A stretch of 64,000 bases of DNA, taken from NCBI GenBank assembly GCA_965116015.1, contig OZ220477.1, positions 1,054,001-1,118,000 of the forward strand, read 5' to 3'. This DNA is from S5-327 sp965116015. GTDB lineage: Bacteria; Chloroflexota; Dehalococcoidia; Lucifugimonadales; Australimonadaceae. Under the pieces are notes generated by a model. It saw only the letters and a program-made list of their open reading frames with translations. It was not told where the DNA came from and did not search any database. Shown one piece after another: positions 9,039 to 18,487 of the stretch. The stretch's first letter is position 1. Each line of letters begins with the position of its first letter. The translations under genes were made by a program, and so were the position numbers.

Positions 9039-9683
9039 TCAGGCGAGCGCGCGCTCGATGAAGTCTGCGGTAAGGTCGAGCGCGCGATGATCAATGCCAT
9101 GCCCCAAGCCGGGCAAGATGTGCGTCTCGACATCGAAACCTAGCGAGGCGAGCGCGCGGGAAGCCTCCGCAGTCTCCGCCGCATCGACGACGATGTCCTC
9201 GCGTCCGTGGATGAGCAGCGCCGGCGGACAGCTGCGCGCCTCAGCTTCGAGGGTCGCGCCTGTGATGAGAGCGCCGCTTATGCCGACCACGCCGGCGAGC
9301 TGCCGCGAGCGCCTCGGGGCGGTGTGCAAGGCCGCCATGCAGCCCTGCGAGAACCCGGCGAGCACGCACCGCTCCGGCGGCAGCTGATATGCGTCGAGCA
9401 GTCTGTCGATGTAGGCGTTTACCGCCAGCTCGGCGGCGCGGACGCGATCGGCGCGATCCTCGCGGGGAGCGCGGGGGAACCACTGATAGCCGAAGCCGGC
9501 TTCGGCGTAGGGCTCCGGGGCGTTGGGGGAATGGAACGCGGCGTTCGGGAAACGGGGAGCAAGCGCATCGGCAAGCCCTATGAGGTCTTCGCCGTTGGCT
9601 CCGATGCCATGCAGCAGCACGACGAGCGAATCGGGGGTCGCGCCCGACTTCGGAGCGCGGAAGGGTCCGGAGAGTTCAACCAT
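9039..9683 (-). CDS. Phospholipase/carboxylesterase-type alpha/beta hydrolase
   Basis: 214 residues, the size of the small carboxylesterase (YpfH/EstB-like) family. It has the oxyanion-side HGIGANGEDL motif (25-34), the nucleophile elbow GFSQG with Ser112, the acid in HGREDIVV and the histidine in GLGHGID, so the triad is complete. There is no signal peptide, so it is cytoplasmic and probably acts on short esters. It is convergent with the CoA transferase and divergent from the DtxR-type regulator (starts 73 bp apart). Confidence 0.88.
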   Translation of the reverse strand: MVELSGPFRAPKSGATPDSLVVLLHGIGANGEDLIGLADALAPRFPNAAFHSPNAPEPYAEAGFGYQWFPRAPREDRADRVRAAELAVNAYIDRLLDAYQLPPERCVLAGFSQGCMAALHTAPRRSRQLAGVVGISGALITGATLEAEARSCPPALLIHGREDIVVDAAETAEASRALASLGFDVETHILPGLGHGIDHRALDLTADFIERALA

Positions 9684-9721
9684 AGGCGCCTCTACAGAGC
9701 GGGGTTTACCGGCGCATCGCC

Positions 9722-9750
9722 TGAACAGAACGGGGCGCCTGTGCGATACT
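9722..9750 (+). promoter_or_regulatory. Sigma70-type promoter giving a nearly leaderless dtxR-like mRNA
   Basis: TGAACA at 9722-9727 and GATACT at 9745-9750 are separated by 17 bp. The ATG begins at 9757, six bases after the -10, so a transcript would start at or within a base or two of the start codon. No Shine-Dalgarno sequence is visible before this ATG, which fits. Confidence 0.45.
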
Positions 9751-9756
9751 ACGCTT

Positions 9757-10539
9757 ATGGCGAGGCAAGCTGCATCCGCCGCTCCGGCGCGAGCGCCTCA
9801 GACGGAAGAGGGCGAGGCGCGCCGCAGGCAGAGACGGGCCGCTCCGGCGCGGATGTCTCAAACTGCGGAGAACTATCTGCTGTCGATCGCCATTCTCTTC
9901 GAAGATGGGGTGAGGCCGCACATCAGCGAGCTTGCGGCGCATCTGCGCCGCATCCCGGCCGCTGAGAACGTGGGCGCGACGCTCGCTTCCGTATCGGGCA
10001 TGGTGCAGCGTATGGCCAAGGACGGCCTGCTTACGGTGACCAAGGAGAAGCGCATCGAGCTAACGCCTGTTGGCTTCGCCCGCGCGCGCGACGTCGTCCG
10101 GCGGCACCGGCTCGCCGAGCGCTTGCTCGTCGATGTTCTGGCCGTGCCGCTTCAGCGCGCCGAGTCCGAGGCGCACAGCCTCGAGCATGGCATCTCGCCC
10201 GACCTCCTTCAGCGCATCGAGGAGAAGCTCGGCTACCCCGAGGCGTGCCCCTACGGTCGCCCGATCTACCGCGCCGACGACGCCGGGCTGCGGACATCAG
10301 ACCCAGGAGCGATTCCGCTGAGCGAGGCGCGGAACGGCGGCGAGTGGATCATCACCCGCATTCCGGACGAGGATTTCCCCTTGCTCTCCTATCTCGTTGA
10401 GAGCGGCGTTTTGCCCGGAGAGCGCATCGTCATCGAGGACATCGCCCCTTACCGCGGGGTGGTCGACATCAGCCGCGGCGGGGTGCGGGTTTCTCTCGGT
10501 CTCGACGTCGCAGGGCGGATTCGGGTGCGTCCGAAGTAA
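9757..10539 (+). CDS. DtxR/MntR-family metal-dependent transcriptional regulator
   Basis: 260 residues from ATG 9757; an alternative ATG at 9853 (MSQTAENYLLSI) would give 228 and begin exactly where most family members do. The winged-helix part spans about residues 33-95 (TAENYLLSIAIL... VSGMVQRMAKDGLL). Next comes the dimer/metal domain with RHRLAERLL, HSLEHGIS and the conserved GYPEACPYGRPI. It ends in a FeoA/SH3-like domain (EWIITRIPDEDF to the C-terminus). Such proteins repress iron or manganese uptake genes when metal is bound. The iron-type transporter at 34-37 kb is a possible target. Confidence 0.88.
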   Translation: MARQAASAAPARAPQTEEGEARRRQRRAAPARMSQTAENYLLSIAILFEDGVRPHISELAAHLRRIPAAENVGATLASVSGMVQRMAKDGLLTVTKEKRIELTPVGFARARDVVRRHRLAERLLVDVLAVPLQRAESEAHSLEHGISPDLLQRIEEKLGYPEACPYGRPIYRADDAGLRTSDPGAIPLSEARNGGEWIITRIPDEDFPLLSYLVESGVLPGERIVIEDIAPYRGVVDISRGGVRVSLGLDVAGRIRVRPK

Positions 10540-10564
10540 GGGCGGGCGCGAGGGTTCTGCGCGG

Positions 10565-11227
10565 ATGGTCGGAACTGTGCATGGCGTCTGGTGCAACACG
10601 AGGACGTTCCGCGCGACGTGCCGGGGCTGCAGCGCCGGCATCTTCGTTTTTATGTGCGACTGCGGTTCGCGCGTGCTCTTCGATGCGCTGGGGCAACCGT
10701 GGCCTGTCCACGACTGCGACACGTCGTGGACGCGGGGACTCGTCCGCACAACTCATCCCGACGGGAGCATTAGCGTTCAGCTGAAGAGCGGCATCGCCAT
10801 CATCCGGCCTGCGGCTGGGTTCGCCGTCGAATCATCCACCCTCTCGAGGCTTCAGAGGAAAGTCCGAGAGGACTCCAAGCCTCCGATACAGGCTATCGAG
10901 CCTTCCTTGTCGGGGCGCAAGGAGCTTGTCGGGGCGCTCCGCGAGATTGCGCGCAACGCAGACCCCTTGAAGGCGTTCGACCTGCCCGATACGGCGATGA
11001 CGTGGGCGATGCTCGGGAAGCGATGGGAGAATCCGGTTGGCAGAATCACCGTCCATTCGGACGACGGCTTGGACAATCAGCTAGGGAGCTACACTGCATG
11101 GATTCCCGCAAGGTTCCTCGGCATTGGAATCGAGCGCGGGATTGCTGTAGCGCTGTCGCTCGTGAGCGAGCGTCTGCCCAACGGCAAGATTGCCTGGTTC
11201 TGCGCCGAGTTCGAGCCTCTCGGCTAA
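10565..11227 (+). CDS. Conserved hypothetical protein with an N-terminal Cys/His cluster
   Basis: 220 residues from ATG 10565, 25 bp after the DtxR-like gene and probably co-transcribed. The first 50 residues hold the cysteines of CNTRTFRATCRGCSAGIF, CDCGSRVLFD and a closing PWPVHDC, spaced like a zinc-ribbon. The RVLFDALGQPWPVHDC ending resembles a recurrent bacterial element in which a metal site precedes an FDxLGxPWPxHxC signature. The rest is mixed alpha/beta without a recognisable fold. I do not assign a function; a metal-linked role beside a metal regulator is only a guess. Confidence 0.7.
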   Translation: MVGTVHGVWCNTRTFRATCRGCSAGIFVFMCDCGSRVLFDALGQPWPVHDCDTSWTRGLVRTTHPDGSISVQLKSGIAIIRPAAGFAVESSTLSRLQRKVREDSKPPIQAIEPSLSGRKELVGALREIARNADPLKAFDLPDTAMTWAMLGKRWENPVGRITVHSDDGLDNQLGSYTAWIPARFLGIGIERGIAVALSLVSERLPNGKIAWFCAEFEPLG

Positions 11228-11273
11228 TCCCTGGGGCAAGGGCGCTCAGCAGTCGTGGCGGAGGGGCGGACGC

Positions 11274-13880
11274 TCAGCGGGAGGCGAGCCATTCGCCGAC
11301 AGCGCCGAGGTTCTTCTCCGCCCATCGCGTGTTCAGGCGAATGCTCTCCAGCGTCTGCTGCACGGTGCGCGCAGCGGAAGGCGCAGGGTGCGACTCGAAG
11401 AACTCGCGCACTTCTGTCTCGCGTTCCGCAGTCGCAAAGCCCGCGCCGATCGAGACTAGGCGCATAATCGCGAAGCCTCCCTTGCCGTACCGCCTGTCCA
11501 GCTCCTCCCACCGCTCTTTGAGGAACTCCCACGCCAGATGACGCCCCTCGGGGCTGCCGCCCGCCTGCACGAGAACGAGAGGGGTGTCTTGCGAGCGCAC
11601 TTCGTCGCCCATCGACCGCTCCAGCAGATCGCGCAGCAGCTCCTGATCGCGCACGCGAGCCAGCGCGCCGAGAATGCGCACCTTCTCCTCGTGCAGGTCG
11701 GCGGCGTGGTGCAGACGCCACAGCTCGCTGTACGTCTCGGAGTTCGACTGCTGCGCCGCGAGGCCGAACACGACGGCGCGGATGTCCGGGCGCAGCGGAG
11801 CGCCGCCGCTTGCGTACGCGGTGAACCGCCGCAACGCCTCCGCCAGCGTCGCTTCGTCGCCGTACCCTCCGAGCTGCCCGATAACGGTTGAGCGGCGCAG
11901 CGACTCCAGATGGCCGTCGCCGGGTTGTTCATCCCAGCCCACGTCCGCTGCGATGCGGCTGAAGAGCGATCCGGCGAACCGGCGGTATCCCTGGAGCTCC
12001 GGCGTCCCCGCGAGCAGGTTCTCCAGCCCGCGCAGGTTCGCCGCCAAATCGCCCCACACGATGGCGTCAGTCTCGCCGACGAACGACTCCGCCAGCGAGA
12101 GGAACGCCGTCGCGGGCAGCCGTCCCGATTTCATCAGCGCGTACGCGTCGTTCTGCAGGCCGAGCCGGTCCACCGGCGAGAGCTCCTGCGCGGCGATAGC
12201 CGTGCCGAGCCGCGCCCACTCGCTCTCCTCATACGCAACGCGATAGAACCCTGTTTGTCCGGCGTTCAGCTTCACCCAGCCCGCGCCGGGACGCACATCC
12301 AGCGCGCCCTCCGCCGTCGACAGCACGCTCTTCGACACGGCATCGGAGCCGGCCTGCCGCGCCGAGATCGGCGTCGGCCAGAGCGTCGCGTCGCTTGCCG
12401 GCTCCAGCAGGTAATCGTACAGGAACCGCGACTGCGACACCGCAACGGGCGCGTCGGGAGCGGAGCGGTCCACGCGCGCCTGCACGACCGGGTATCCCAC
12501 CTGCTTGATCCACGCCTCCATCAGCTCTGTAACCGGAGCGCCTAGCCCGGCGCCGTCCGCCTGCGCTCTCCGGTTGATGGCGTCCCACAGGTGTATGCCC
12601 CTGGCGTTGGCGTACGCGTGCTCGCTCAGGTAGTCGCGCAGACCGCGGCGGAACGTCTCCGGCCCTACGTAGTCCTCCAGCATCCGCAGCACGGAGCCGC
12701 CCTTGCTGTAGCTGATGGCGTCGAACAGCTCGCGGATTTCCGCCGGATCGTCGACGTTCGCCTCTATGGGATGCGAGTTGCGGAGGCCGTCGAGCCCCAG
12801 CGCCGCGTTCGTGTCGTGCGACACGAACTGCGTCCACATCCGCCACTCGGGGTACAGGTGGTCTACCGTTTTGTCGCCCATCCACGAGGCGAACGATTCG
12901 TTCAGCCACAGGTCGTCCCACCACTCCATAGTAACGAGGTCGCCGAACCACATATGCGCCATCTCGTGGGCCACGACCTCGAGGATGCGCTGTTTCGCCT
13001 GCGCCGCCGACTCCTCCGGGTCGTACAGCAGCGCCGTCTCGCGGTAGGTGATGGCGCCCCAATTCTCCATCGCCCCCGCCGCGAAATCGGGCACGGCGAT
13101 GTGGTCCATCTTCGGAAGCGGGTACGCGACGCCGAAGTAGTCGTTCATATAGGCGAGGGCATTCACGCTGCTCTCGAGGGCGAATCTGCCGAGGCGCTCT
13201 TTCCCGCGCGTCGCCCACACGCGCACGAGCGTGCCGTCGGCGGCCGTAGCCTCCACGCGCGCCATATCCCCCACGACGAACGCCAGGAGATATGTCGACA
13301 TCCGGGGCGTTGGCTCGAACCGCACCGATTTCCGGCCGCCGGGAGCAGGCTCCACCGCCGCCTCGGGCATATTCGAGATCGCCTCGAGCTCGGAGGGAAC
13401 TATGAGCGTAACCTCGAACGACGCTTTCACCGACGGCTCGTCCCAGCACGGGAGGGCGCGGCGCGCGTCGGTCGCCTCGAATTGCGTTGTAGCGAGGCGG
13501 CGCTCGACGCCGTCCGCCGACGTGTAGCTGCTGCGGTAGAACCCGCGCAGCTGGTCGTTCAGGACGCCGGTGAACTCGATGTGGAGCGTCGCCGCCCCTG
13601 CGGGCGCCTGCTCGGGAAAGCCGAGCGCAACGCGCTCGTTCTCCTCGTCGTAGGAGATCCGGTCGGCGGTCAGCCTGCCCGCCGGCGACTCCAGCCAAGC
13701 CGACGACACATCGAGTTCGGCGGCGTTCAGCACGATCTCAGCGACGGGCTCGTCCACCGTGATGTTGATCGATTCGCTCCCCTCGAAGGTGAACGCTTCG
13801 AGGTCGGGCGCGAGCGTAACCCGGTAGTGCTCGGGGCGGACAGTGGAGGGCAACCGGAATCGGGAAGCAGTAGTCGTCAT
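11274..13880 (-). CDS. pepN: Aminopeptidase N, M1 metallopeptidase
   Basis: 868 residues, typical of full-length M1 enzymes. The substrate-anchoring GAMEN motif is at 269-273. The zinc site is HEMAH (305-309) with the third ligand Glu328 in WLNESFASW. The N-terminal beta saddle begins RLPSTVRPEHYRVTLAPDL and the C-terminal ERAP1-like helical domain follows residue 540 or so. It removes N-terminal residues from peptides in the cytoplasm; there is no signal peptide. Two dipeptide-type importers later in the window could supply its substrates. Confidence 0.95.
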   Translation of the reverse strand: MTTTASRFRLPSTVRPEHYRVTLAPDLEAFTFEGSESINITVDEPVAEIVLNAAELDVSSAWLESPAGRLTADRISYDEENERVALGFPEQAPAGAATLHIEFTGVLNDQLRGFYRSSYTSADGVERRLATTQFEATDARRALPCWDEPSVKASFEVTLIVPSELEAISNMPEAAVEPAPGGRKSVRFEPTPRMSTYLLAFVVGDMARVEATAADGTLVRVWATRGKERLGRFALESSVNALAYMNDYFGVAYPLPKMDHIAVPDFAAGAMENWGAITYRETALLYDPEESAAQAKQRILEVVAHEMAHMWFGDLVTMEWWDDLWLNESFASWMGDKTVDHLYPEWRMWTQFVSHDTNAALGLDGLRNSHPIEANVDDPAEIRELFDAISYSKGGSVLRMLEDYVGPETFRRGLRDYLSEHAYANARGIHLWDAINRRAQADGAGLGAPVTELMEAWIKQVGYPVVQARVDRSAPDAPVAVSQSRFLYDYLLEPASDATLWPTPISARQAGSDAVSKSVLSTAEGALDVRPGAGWVKLNAGQTGFYRVAYEESEWARLGTAIAAQELSPVDRLGLQNDAYALMKSGRLPATAFLSLAESFVGETDAIVWGDLAANLRGLENLLAGTPELQGYRRFAGSLFSRIAADVGWDEQPGDGHLESLRRSTVIGQLGGYGDEATLAEALRRFTAYASGGAPLRPDIRAVVFGLAAQQSNSETYSELWRLHHAADLHEEKVRILGALARVRDQELLRDLLERSMGDEVRSQDTPLVLVQAGGSPEGRHLAWEFLKERWEELDRRYGKGGFAIMRLVSIGAGFATAERETEVREFFESHPAPSAARTVQQTLESIRLNTRWAEKNLGAVGEWLASR

Positions 13881-14013
13881 TCGTCAGACCTCGCAGCGTA
13901 GTGGGCGCTGCGGCGCGCCGCAGCCTCCACAGCATACCAGCAGCATCCGCGTCCTCGGCTTGAGGCGGACTGTGCGATACTGCGCTCCCGCCGCCGCGCG
14001 GCAGGAGCGCGCA

Positions 14014-14484
14014 ATGCCCAAGACCGTTTATCTCGCCAACCCGTACGGATTCTCAGCGCAGCAGAGAGCGCTGCTCTTGCCGCCCATCATCGCCGCAATC
14101 GAGGCGCTCGGCCTCGAGGTGTGGGAGCCGTTCGCCCGCAACAACAACGACAACCTCCCCGAGACGGGTTGGGCGTACGTTATCGGGCAGCGCGACCGCC
14201 AGGACGTCGTCGACGCCGACGCTGTCTTCGCCATCGTCAACGGCGTTCCCCCGGATGAGGGGGTGATGGTTGAGCTCGGCATAGCGATCGCGCTCGGCAA
14301 GCCAAACTTCCTCTTCCGCGACGACCTCCGCCGCGCGACCGACAGCGAGATGTACCCGCTGAACTTGATGCTGTTCACCGGGCTGCCGCTCGACGGCTGG
14401 CGCGACTACTACTACACGTCGGTTGAGGAGATCGCCTCGCCGGAGAAAGCGCTCGCCCGCTGGGCAGCCGGCAAGCAGCGCTAA
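14014..14484 (+). CDS. Nucleoside 2-deoxyribosyltransferase-like protein
   Basis: 156 residues. Start YLANPYGFS, then EVWEPFARNN, DADAVFAIVNGVPPDEG and MVELGIAIALGKPNFLFRDD follow the nucleoside 2-deoxyribosyltransferase fold; the glutamate in VELG is the expected catalytic nucleophile. These enzymes exchange bases between deoxynucleosides in salvage, and some relatives hydrolyse the bond. The ATG at 14014 lies 33 bp after a GATACT element (13976-13981). It stands alone between the pepN and UspA genes, which point away from and toward it. Confidence 0.85.
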   Translation: MPKTVYLANPYGFSAQQRALLLPPIIAAIEALGLEVWEPFARNNNDNLPETGWAYVIGQRDRQDVVDADAVFAIVNGVPPDEGVMVELGIAIALGKPNFLFRDDLRRATDSEMYPLNLMLFTGLPLDGWRDYYYTSVEEIASPEKALARWAAGKQR

Positions 14485-14543
14485 CTCTGCTTCCTGGAGG
14501 CGCCCCGATGGGCAATCGACAGGCAGCGATAGCCCCGGCCTTC

Positions 14544-15488
14544 CTAGGGGCGTATCACCAGCGCCGGCCCCGAACTATGGCGGATGATGCGGTCGGTTAC
14601 GCTCCCCATCAGCCAGCGGCCAACGCCGGTGCGGCCATGAGTCGCCATCACCACCAGTATCTCGCCGCTCTCCCCAACTTCGTCGAGGATGGCGGCGCTG
14701 GGGTTGCCCTCCACAATCTTCCCCTGCACCCCCGTTTCGACATCCACGCCCACTTCGGCGACCTTGCGGTTGACGTAGGCTTCGGCTTCCGCGCGGGCCT
14801 CCGCCGCGAGCTCTCCCCCCATATCGCCTTGCAGGTAGTCGGCGTACGCCTCGCCGAACGGCACGAGCGACACGGCGCGGAGCACTGTTACGCCGCATCC
14901 CAGCGCCTGCGCCATCGCAACACCGTGCGGAATCGCCGAGTCCGAGACTTCGGAGCCGTCCAGCGGCAGCAGCACGCGCGACAGCCGAGGGGACGACGAC
15001 GTTACGTCGCCCTCCTCGCCGCGGACGATGAGCGTCGCGTGGCGTCCGTGGCGCACGACTCTGTCCGTGACGCTGCCCATCAGCCAGCGGCCCACGCCCG
15101 AGCGCCCGTGCGTCGACATCGCAATCAGCGTTCGCTCGTCCTTGTCCGCCTCTTCGCTGATGATGTCGGCGGGTTCGCCATCCTTCACCACAACCTCGAC
15201 ATTGATTCCCTGCTCTCTGGCGGGGCGCGCCGCCGCCTCCAGCTGCCGCTCCGAGTCAGCCCGCAAGCGGGCGCGCAGCTCCTCCCACTGCTCCGGAGTG
15301 GGAGTCGACGGCACGGCGTCCGCCGTGTTGCTCCCGGCAGCGAGGCCCAGCAGGTCGGCTGGAACCGAGTTGAGCGCTTTCAGCAGCGTCAGCGTCGCGC
15401 CGGTCGACGCCGCCACGACGCGGGCGTAGGGAAGCGCCTGCAGCGCCAGCGTCGAGCCGTCCAACGGAACTACAATCCTCGAGTACAT
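14544..15488 (-). CDS. Universal stress protein with two UspA domains
   Basis: 314 residues from ATG 15488. Two tandem UspA domains, about 1-155 and 165-314. Each starts with a VVPLDGS / LLPLDGS strand and ends with the ATP-binding loop: STHGRSGVGRWLMGSVTDR in domain 1 and ATHGRTGVGRWLMGSVTDR in domain 2. The near-identity of the two loops points to internal duplication. Such proteins bind ATP and help survival under starvation or stress, with poorly known targets. The in-frame ORF extends upstream to 15710 but overlaps the next Rieske gene antiparallel in frame and is not credible. Confidence 0.9.
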   Translation of the reverse strand: MYSRIVVPLDGSTLALQALPYARVVAASTGATLTLLKALNSVPADLLGLAAGSNTADAVPSTPTPEQWEELRARLRADSERQLEAAARPAREQGINVEVVVKDGEPADIISEEADKDERTLIAMSTHGRSGVGRWLMGSVTDRVVRHGRHATLIVRGEEGDVTSSSPRLSRVLLPLDGSEVSDSAIPHGVAMAQALGCGVTVLRAVSLVPFGEAYADYLQGDMGGELAAEARAEAEAYVNRKVAEVGVDVETGVQGKIVEGNPSAAILDEVGESGEILVVMATHGRTGVGRWLMGSVTDRIIRHSSGPALVIRP

Positions 15489-15570
15489 CTTGCTCCCTCC
15501 TGCCCCGCTCTCCCGGGGCAAGTTGTCCCTGCCTGGGAGAGCGTCGTTGCTGAGCCGGGGGCGGCCTGAA

Positions 15571-16923
15571 TCAGCCCTGCCCCACCAGGCGGCGGCGCTC
15601 CGCCGCGTCGGCGCCGCCCTCGACTCCCCGCTGATTGAGAATGGGGCTGTACTTGCTCGCCATTCCCTGCCTCTCGTAGACGCTGCCGCCCGTGCCTGTG
15701 CCGCCGACATCGTTGGGGTTGATCTTCGCCGCGAGCTCTCGTGGATACTCCGTAACCATGCCGTGGTAGCGGTTCTCCTCTGGCGTGCGGAACGTGTTCA
15801 TCGGGTCGCCGCCATCCTCGACAATCTTGATGTTGTCCTCGAGCATCTGGCGGAACATTATGATGCCCTTGTCGGAGCGGCCGAGATGCTCGCCCGTGCG
15901 GTCGGCGATGCCGCCCTGGGTTATCCATGCCGCGAGGTCTTGCGCCGAGTTCGAGTCGAGCAGGAGGTACTGCGGCTGAGCGTTGGCATCGAGTTCAATC
16001 ACCGGCGGCTGGAAGAACGGGATGTCTTCGGGGCGCTGCTCCGGAGCTCCCTCCTCCTTCTCATGACACATCACCCACCAGTGCGCCGTATGCGTATCGT
16101 CGATCGGCACCCGAATCTGCACCGCCGGGCCGGTCATGCCCCACTTCCCGCGGTCGAATCCATCGCCGCCCTGGCGCAGGTAGTACGGGAAGATGATGGG
16201 GTGCCCTTCGCGCCACGACGTGTCCTCTTCCGAGCCGCCCTGCATCACTCTTCGCTTGTAGATGCCGTACTCGTACTCGGTGAAAGCGATCTTCTCGTGC
16301 GTGCGGATCGTTCGCCGCCGCTCCGGCTCGTTGCGAATCTCCGAGATGAAGTTCGACCAGTAGCCGTGCAGCCATTCGAGGTGAACGGGGTCGAGGGAGT
16401 TTTCCTGGCACTGGAGCCAGTTGCAGGGGAGCTCCACAAGGCCGATGTCGCGGATCACGTCGCCGACGGCGAACACATCCCAGTTCGGAACGAGCGGCGC
16501 CGGCTGCGGGCCGAGGTAGGCGAAGACGAGGCCGGCCTTCTCCTGCACGGGGTAGGCCTTCATCCGTACCTTGTCCTTGAAGCGGGCTTCGGGGTCTTCG
16601 GTTTCCTCGTAGGGTTGCTCGGTGCACTGGCCGGTTTCGTCGTAGAGCCAGCCGTGGTAGGGGCAGCGCAGGCCATGCTCTTCGGGGATGCCGTAGATCA
16701 TATTCATACGGCGGTGGGCGCAGTGGGGCTCCATCAGTCCGAACGTTCCCGAGCGGTCTTTGTAGAGGATGAGGTCTTCGCCGAGGAGGCGGACTTTCAT
16801 CGTCCACTTGTCGTTCATCTGCGAGACGGCGGCGACGGGATGCCAGTAGCGGCGCATCAGCTCGCCCATCGGCGTGCCGGGGCCGACTCGCGTGTACCGG
16901 TCGTTCGCTTCCTGAGTCAGCAT
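15571..16923 (-). CDS. Rieske non-heme iron oxygenase, phthalate-dioxygenase-like, stand-alone alpha subunit
   Basis: 450 residues. The Rieske 2Fe-2S ligands are Cys68/His70 (PHCAHRR) and Cys87/His90 (CPYHGW). The mononuclear iron site is in QENSLDPVHLEWLH with His181 and His186 and the bridging Asp178. The start GPGTPMGELMRRYWHPVAA is typical of the phthalate 4,5-dioxygenase/vanillate demethylase group, whose oxygenase needs no beta subunit but does need a reductase, not seen here. The C-terminus is long and Gly-rich. The gene follows a second Rieske gene by 66 bp on the same strand. The substrate is probably an aromatic or cyclic acid or ether. Confidence 0.92.
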   Translation of the reverse strand: MLTQEANDRYTRVGPGTPMGELMRRYWHPVAAVSQMNDKWTMKVRLLGEDLILYKDRSGTFGLMEPHCAHRRMNMIYGIPEEHGLRCPYHGWLYDETGQCTEQPYEETEDPEARFKDKVRMKAYPVQEKAGLVFAYLGPQPAPLVPNWDVFAVGDVIRDIGLVELPCNWLQCQENSLDPVHLEWLHGYWSNFISEIRNEPERRRTIRTHEKIAFTEYEYGIYKRRVMQGGSEEDTSWREGHPIIFPYYLRQGGDGFDRGKWGMTGPAVQIRVPIDDTHTAHWWVMCHEKEEGAPEQRPEDIPFFQPPVIELDANAQPQYLLLDSNSAQDLAAWITQGGIADRTGEHLGRSDKGIIMFRQMLEDNIKIVEDGGDPMNTFRTPEENRYHGMVTEYPRELAAKINPNDVGGTGTGGSVYERQGMASKYSPILNQRGVEGGADAAERRRLVGQG

Positions 16924-16989
16924 CGTTCTCCTCCGTAGTCGCTCTGTTCTACAGTTACTCTATACCAAGCCTGAGCTCGCGGGCATCCA

Positions 16990-18360
16990 TCACGTCCGAT
17001 ACTCGGGCGATCCCGGGAGCGCGCGCTCCTGGAACGGGCGGTCGGCCTCCGCAAGGAGCCGCGGGAACGCTGTCGTGCGGCAGTAGTGCCAGTCGGCGAG
17101 CTCCTGCTCCCAGTCGGCGTCGGGGGGAAGAATTGTGGCGCACGAACGCACGTGGTACATCTCCGGATGCTGCGAGCCGGGAGGCGGAGTTCCGTAGTCG
17201 CGCAGCGCCTGCGCGGCGCGAATCAGCATTCGGCGCGCGCGGATGATGCTCACATCCGTTGTGCCGAGATGCTCGCGCGTTCGATCCATAATCGGGCCCA
17301 TACTGTGGATGACCGCTGAATCCTGCAGCCGCACGGTGGGGATGCCGGTCATATTCTTCGTTCTCTTGGCTTGCTCGTTCATCAGGAAGTCGCTGTCCGG
17401 CGCGGCCTGCGGCCACCACTTTGCGAAGAACTTGCCGTGCTGCTCCGGCTTCATCGGACCGACGCCTGGAGCGAGCGCGCCCGGCTCGTCGGCCAGCGCG
17501 CCCATCGGGCGATCGCGTCCCGGCATCTCTCCGTCCGGGCGCCACCACACGCCCATATGCAGCGTGTGGCGGTCGTCGATCGGCGTGTACATCGACAGCG
17601 GCACTACGCCGTCCTGTCCCGGGAACATGCCGTAGATGGGGAACAGGAACTGGGTAGTCCGCCAGTACACGTTGCCGTCGAGCTCGTCCCGCTCCGCGCC
17701 GTACGTAAAGCCGTACTCCCGATCGACGATGTGGAATCGCGCCCGCTTGTCGTTGTGGTAAAGCCCGTACCGCGGCGAGTCGTTCGGATCCAGGCGGGTG
17801 TGGAGGAAGTACACGTGCGTCGAGTCCAGCTCCCCCTCGAGCGCCTGCATCCAGTTGCACTGGTACACGATCTTCTGCGCGTGGCTCACATTCTCGGGCG
17901 GAACCTTCCCCCATTCGAACTGCGGCGTTTGAGGAGGAGCATCCTGGCTGGCGCCCATATAGATCCAGGCCACGCCGCCATAGTCCGTCCCCCGGTACGC
18001 CTTCGCCCGCACCTTTGTCGGAAAGCTGCTCTCCGCAGGCTCATTCGGCATATCGACGCACTGACCCGTCGCGTCGTACGTCCACCCGTGGTAGGCGCAC
18101 CGGAGCCCCCGACCGTCGACCCTGCCGTAGAACAGCCCCGCCCCCCGGTGAGGACAGTTCGCATCGATGAACGACAGCGCGCCGGCGCTGTCGCGCCACG
18201 CCACGAGATCTTCGCCGAGCACCCGCACCCGCTGAGGCTGACCCTCTGCCTCGAACTCCCACGAGTAGCCGACCGGCAGCCAGTACTGGCGCATAAGCTC
18301 GCCCATCGGAGCGCCGCGCCCTACCTTGCAGAGCAGCTCAGTGTCTTCAGCAGAGAGCAT
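16990..18360 (-). CDS. Rieske non-heme iron oxygenase, stand-alone alpha subunit
   Basis: 456 residues from ATG 18360; a GTG four codons upstream is also in frame, but the GGGAGG just before the ATG decides the start. Rieske ligands are Cys69/His71 (NCPHRGA) and Cys88/His91 (CAYHGW). The catalytic iron site has Asp179, His182 and His187 (LDSTHVYFLH). It belongs with the phthalate-dioxygenase-like group and is most similar in this window to the protein at 57183-58463 (shared CVDMP-EPAES tract after the second cluster motif). The gene heads a two-gene minus-strand unit of tandem Rieske oxygenases. Confidence 0.92.
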   Translation of the reverse strand: MLSAEDTELLCKVGRGAPMGELMRQYWLPVGYSWEFEAEGQPQRVRVLGEDLVAWRDSAGALSFIDANCPHRGAGLFYGRVDGRGLRCAYHGWTYDATGQCVDMPNEPAESSFPTKVRAKAYRGTDYGGVAWIYMGASQDAPPQTPQFEWGKVPPENVSHAQKIVYQCNWMQALEGELDSTHVYFLHTRLDPNDSPRYGLYHNDKRARFHIVDREYGFTYGAERDELDGNVYWRTTQFLFPIYGMFPGQDGVVPLSMYTPIDDRHTLHMGVWWRPDGEMPGRDRPMGALADEPGALAPGVGPMKPEQHGKFFAKWWPQAAPDSDFLMNEQAKRTKNMTGIPTVRLQDSAVIHSMGPIMDRTREHLGTTDVSIIRARRMLIRAAQALRDYGTPPPGSQHPEMYHVRSCATILPPDADWEQELADWHYCRTTAFPRLLAEADRPFQERALPGSPEYRT

Positions 18361-18487
18361 ACCGCCTCCCACAGCGAACGACTTGCGGCCTGCCGCGGCT
18401 CACGCCGTCAGCATACGCCATCGCTCGAACGGGGGCGAGAGCGCCTCGCGATTTCCTGTTCCTATTTCCTGCGTTTCCATCGTTCCC

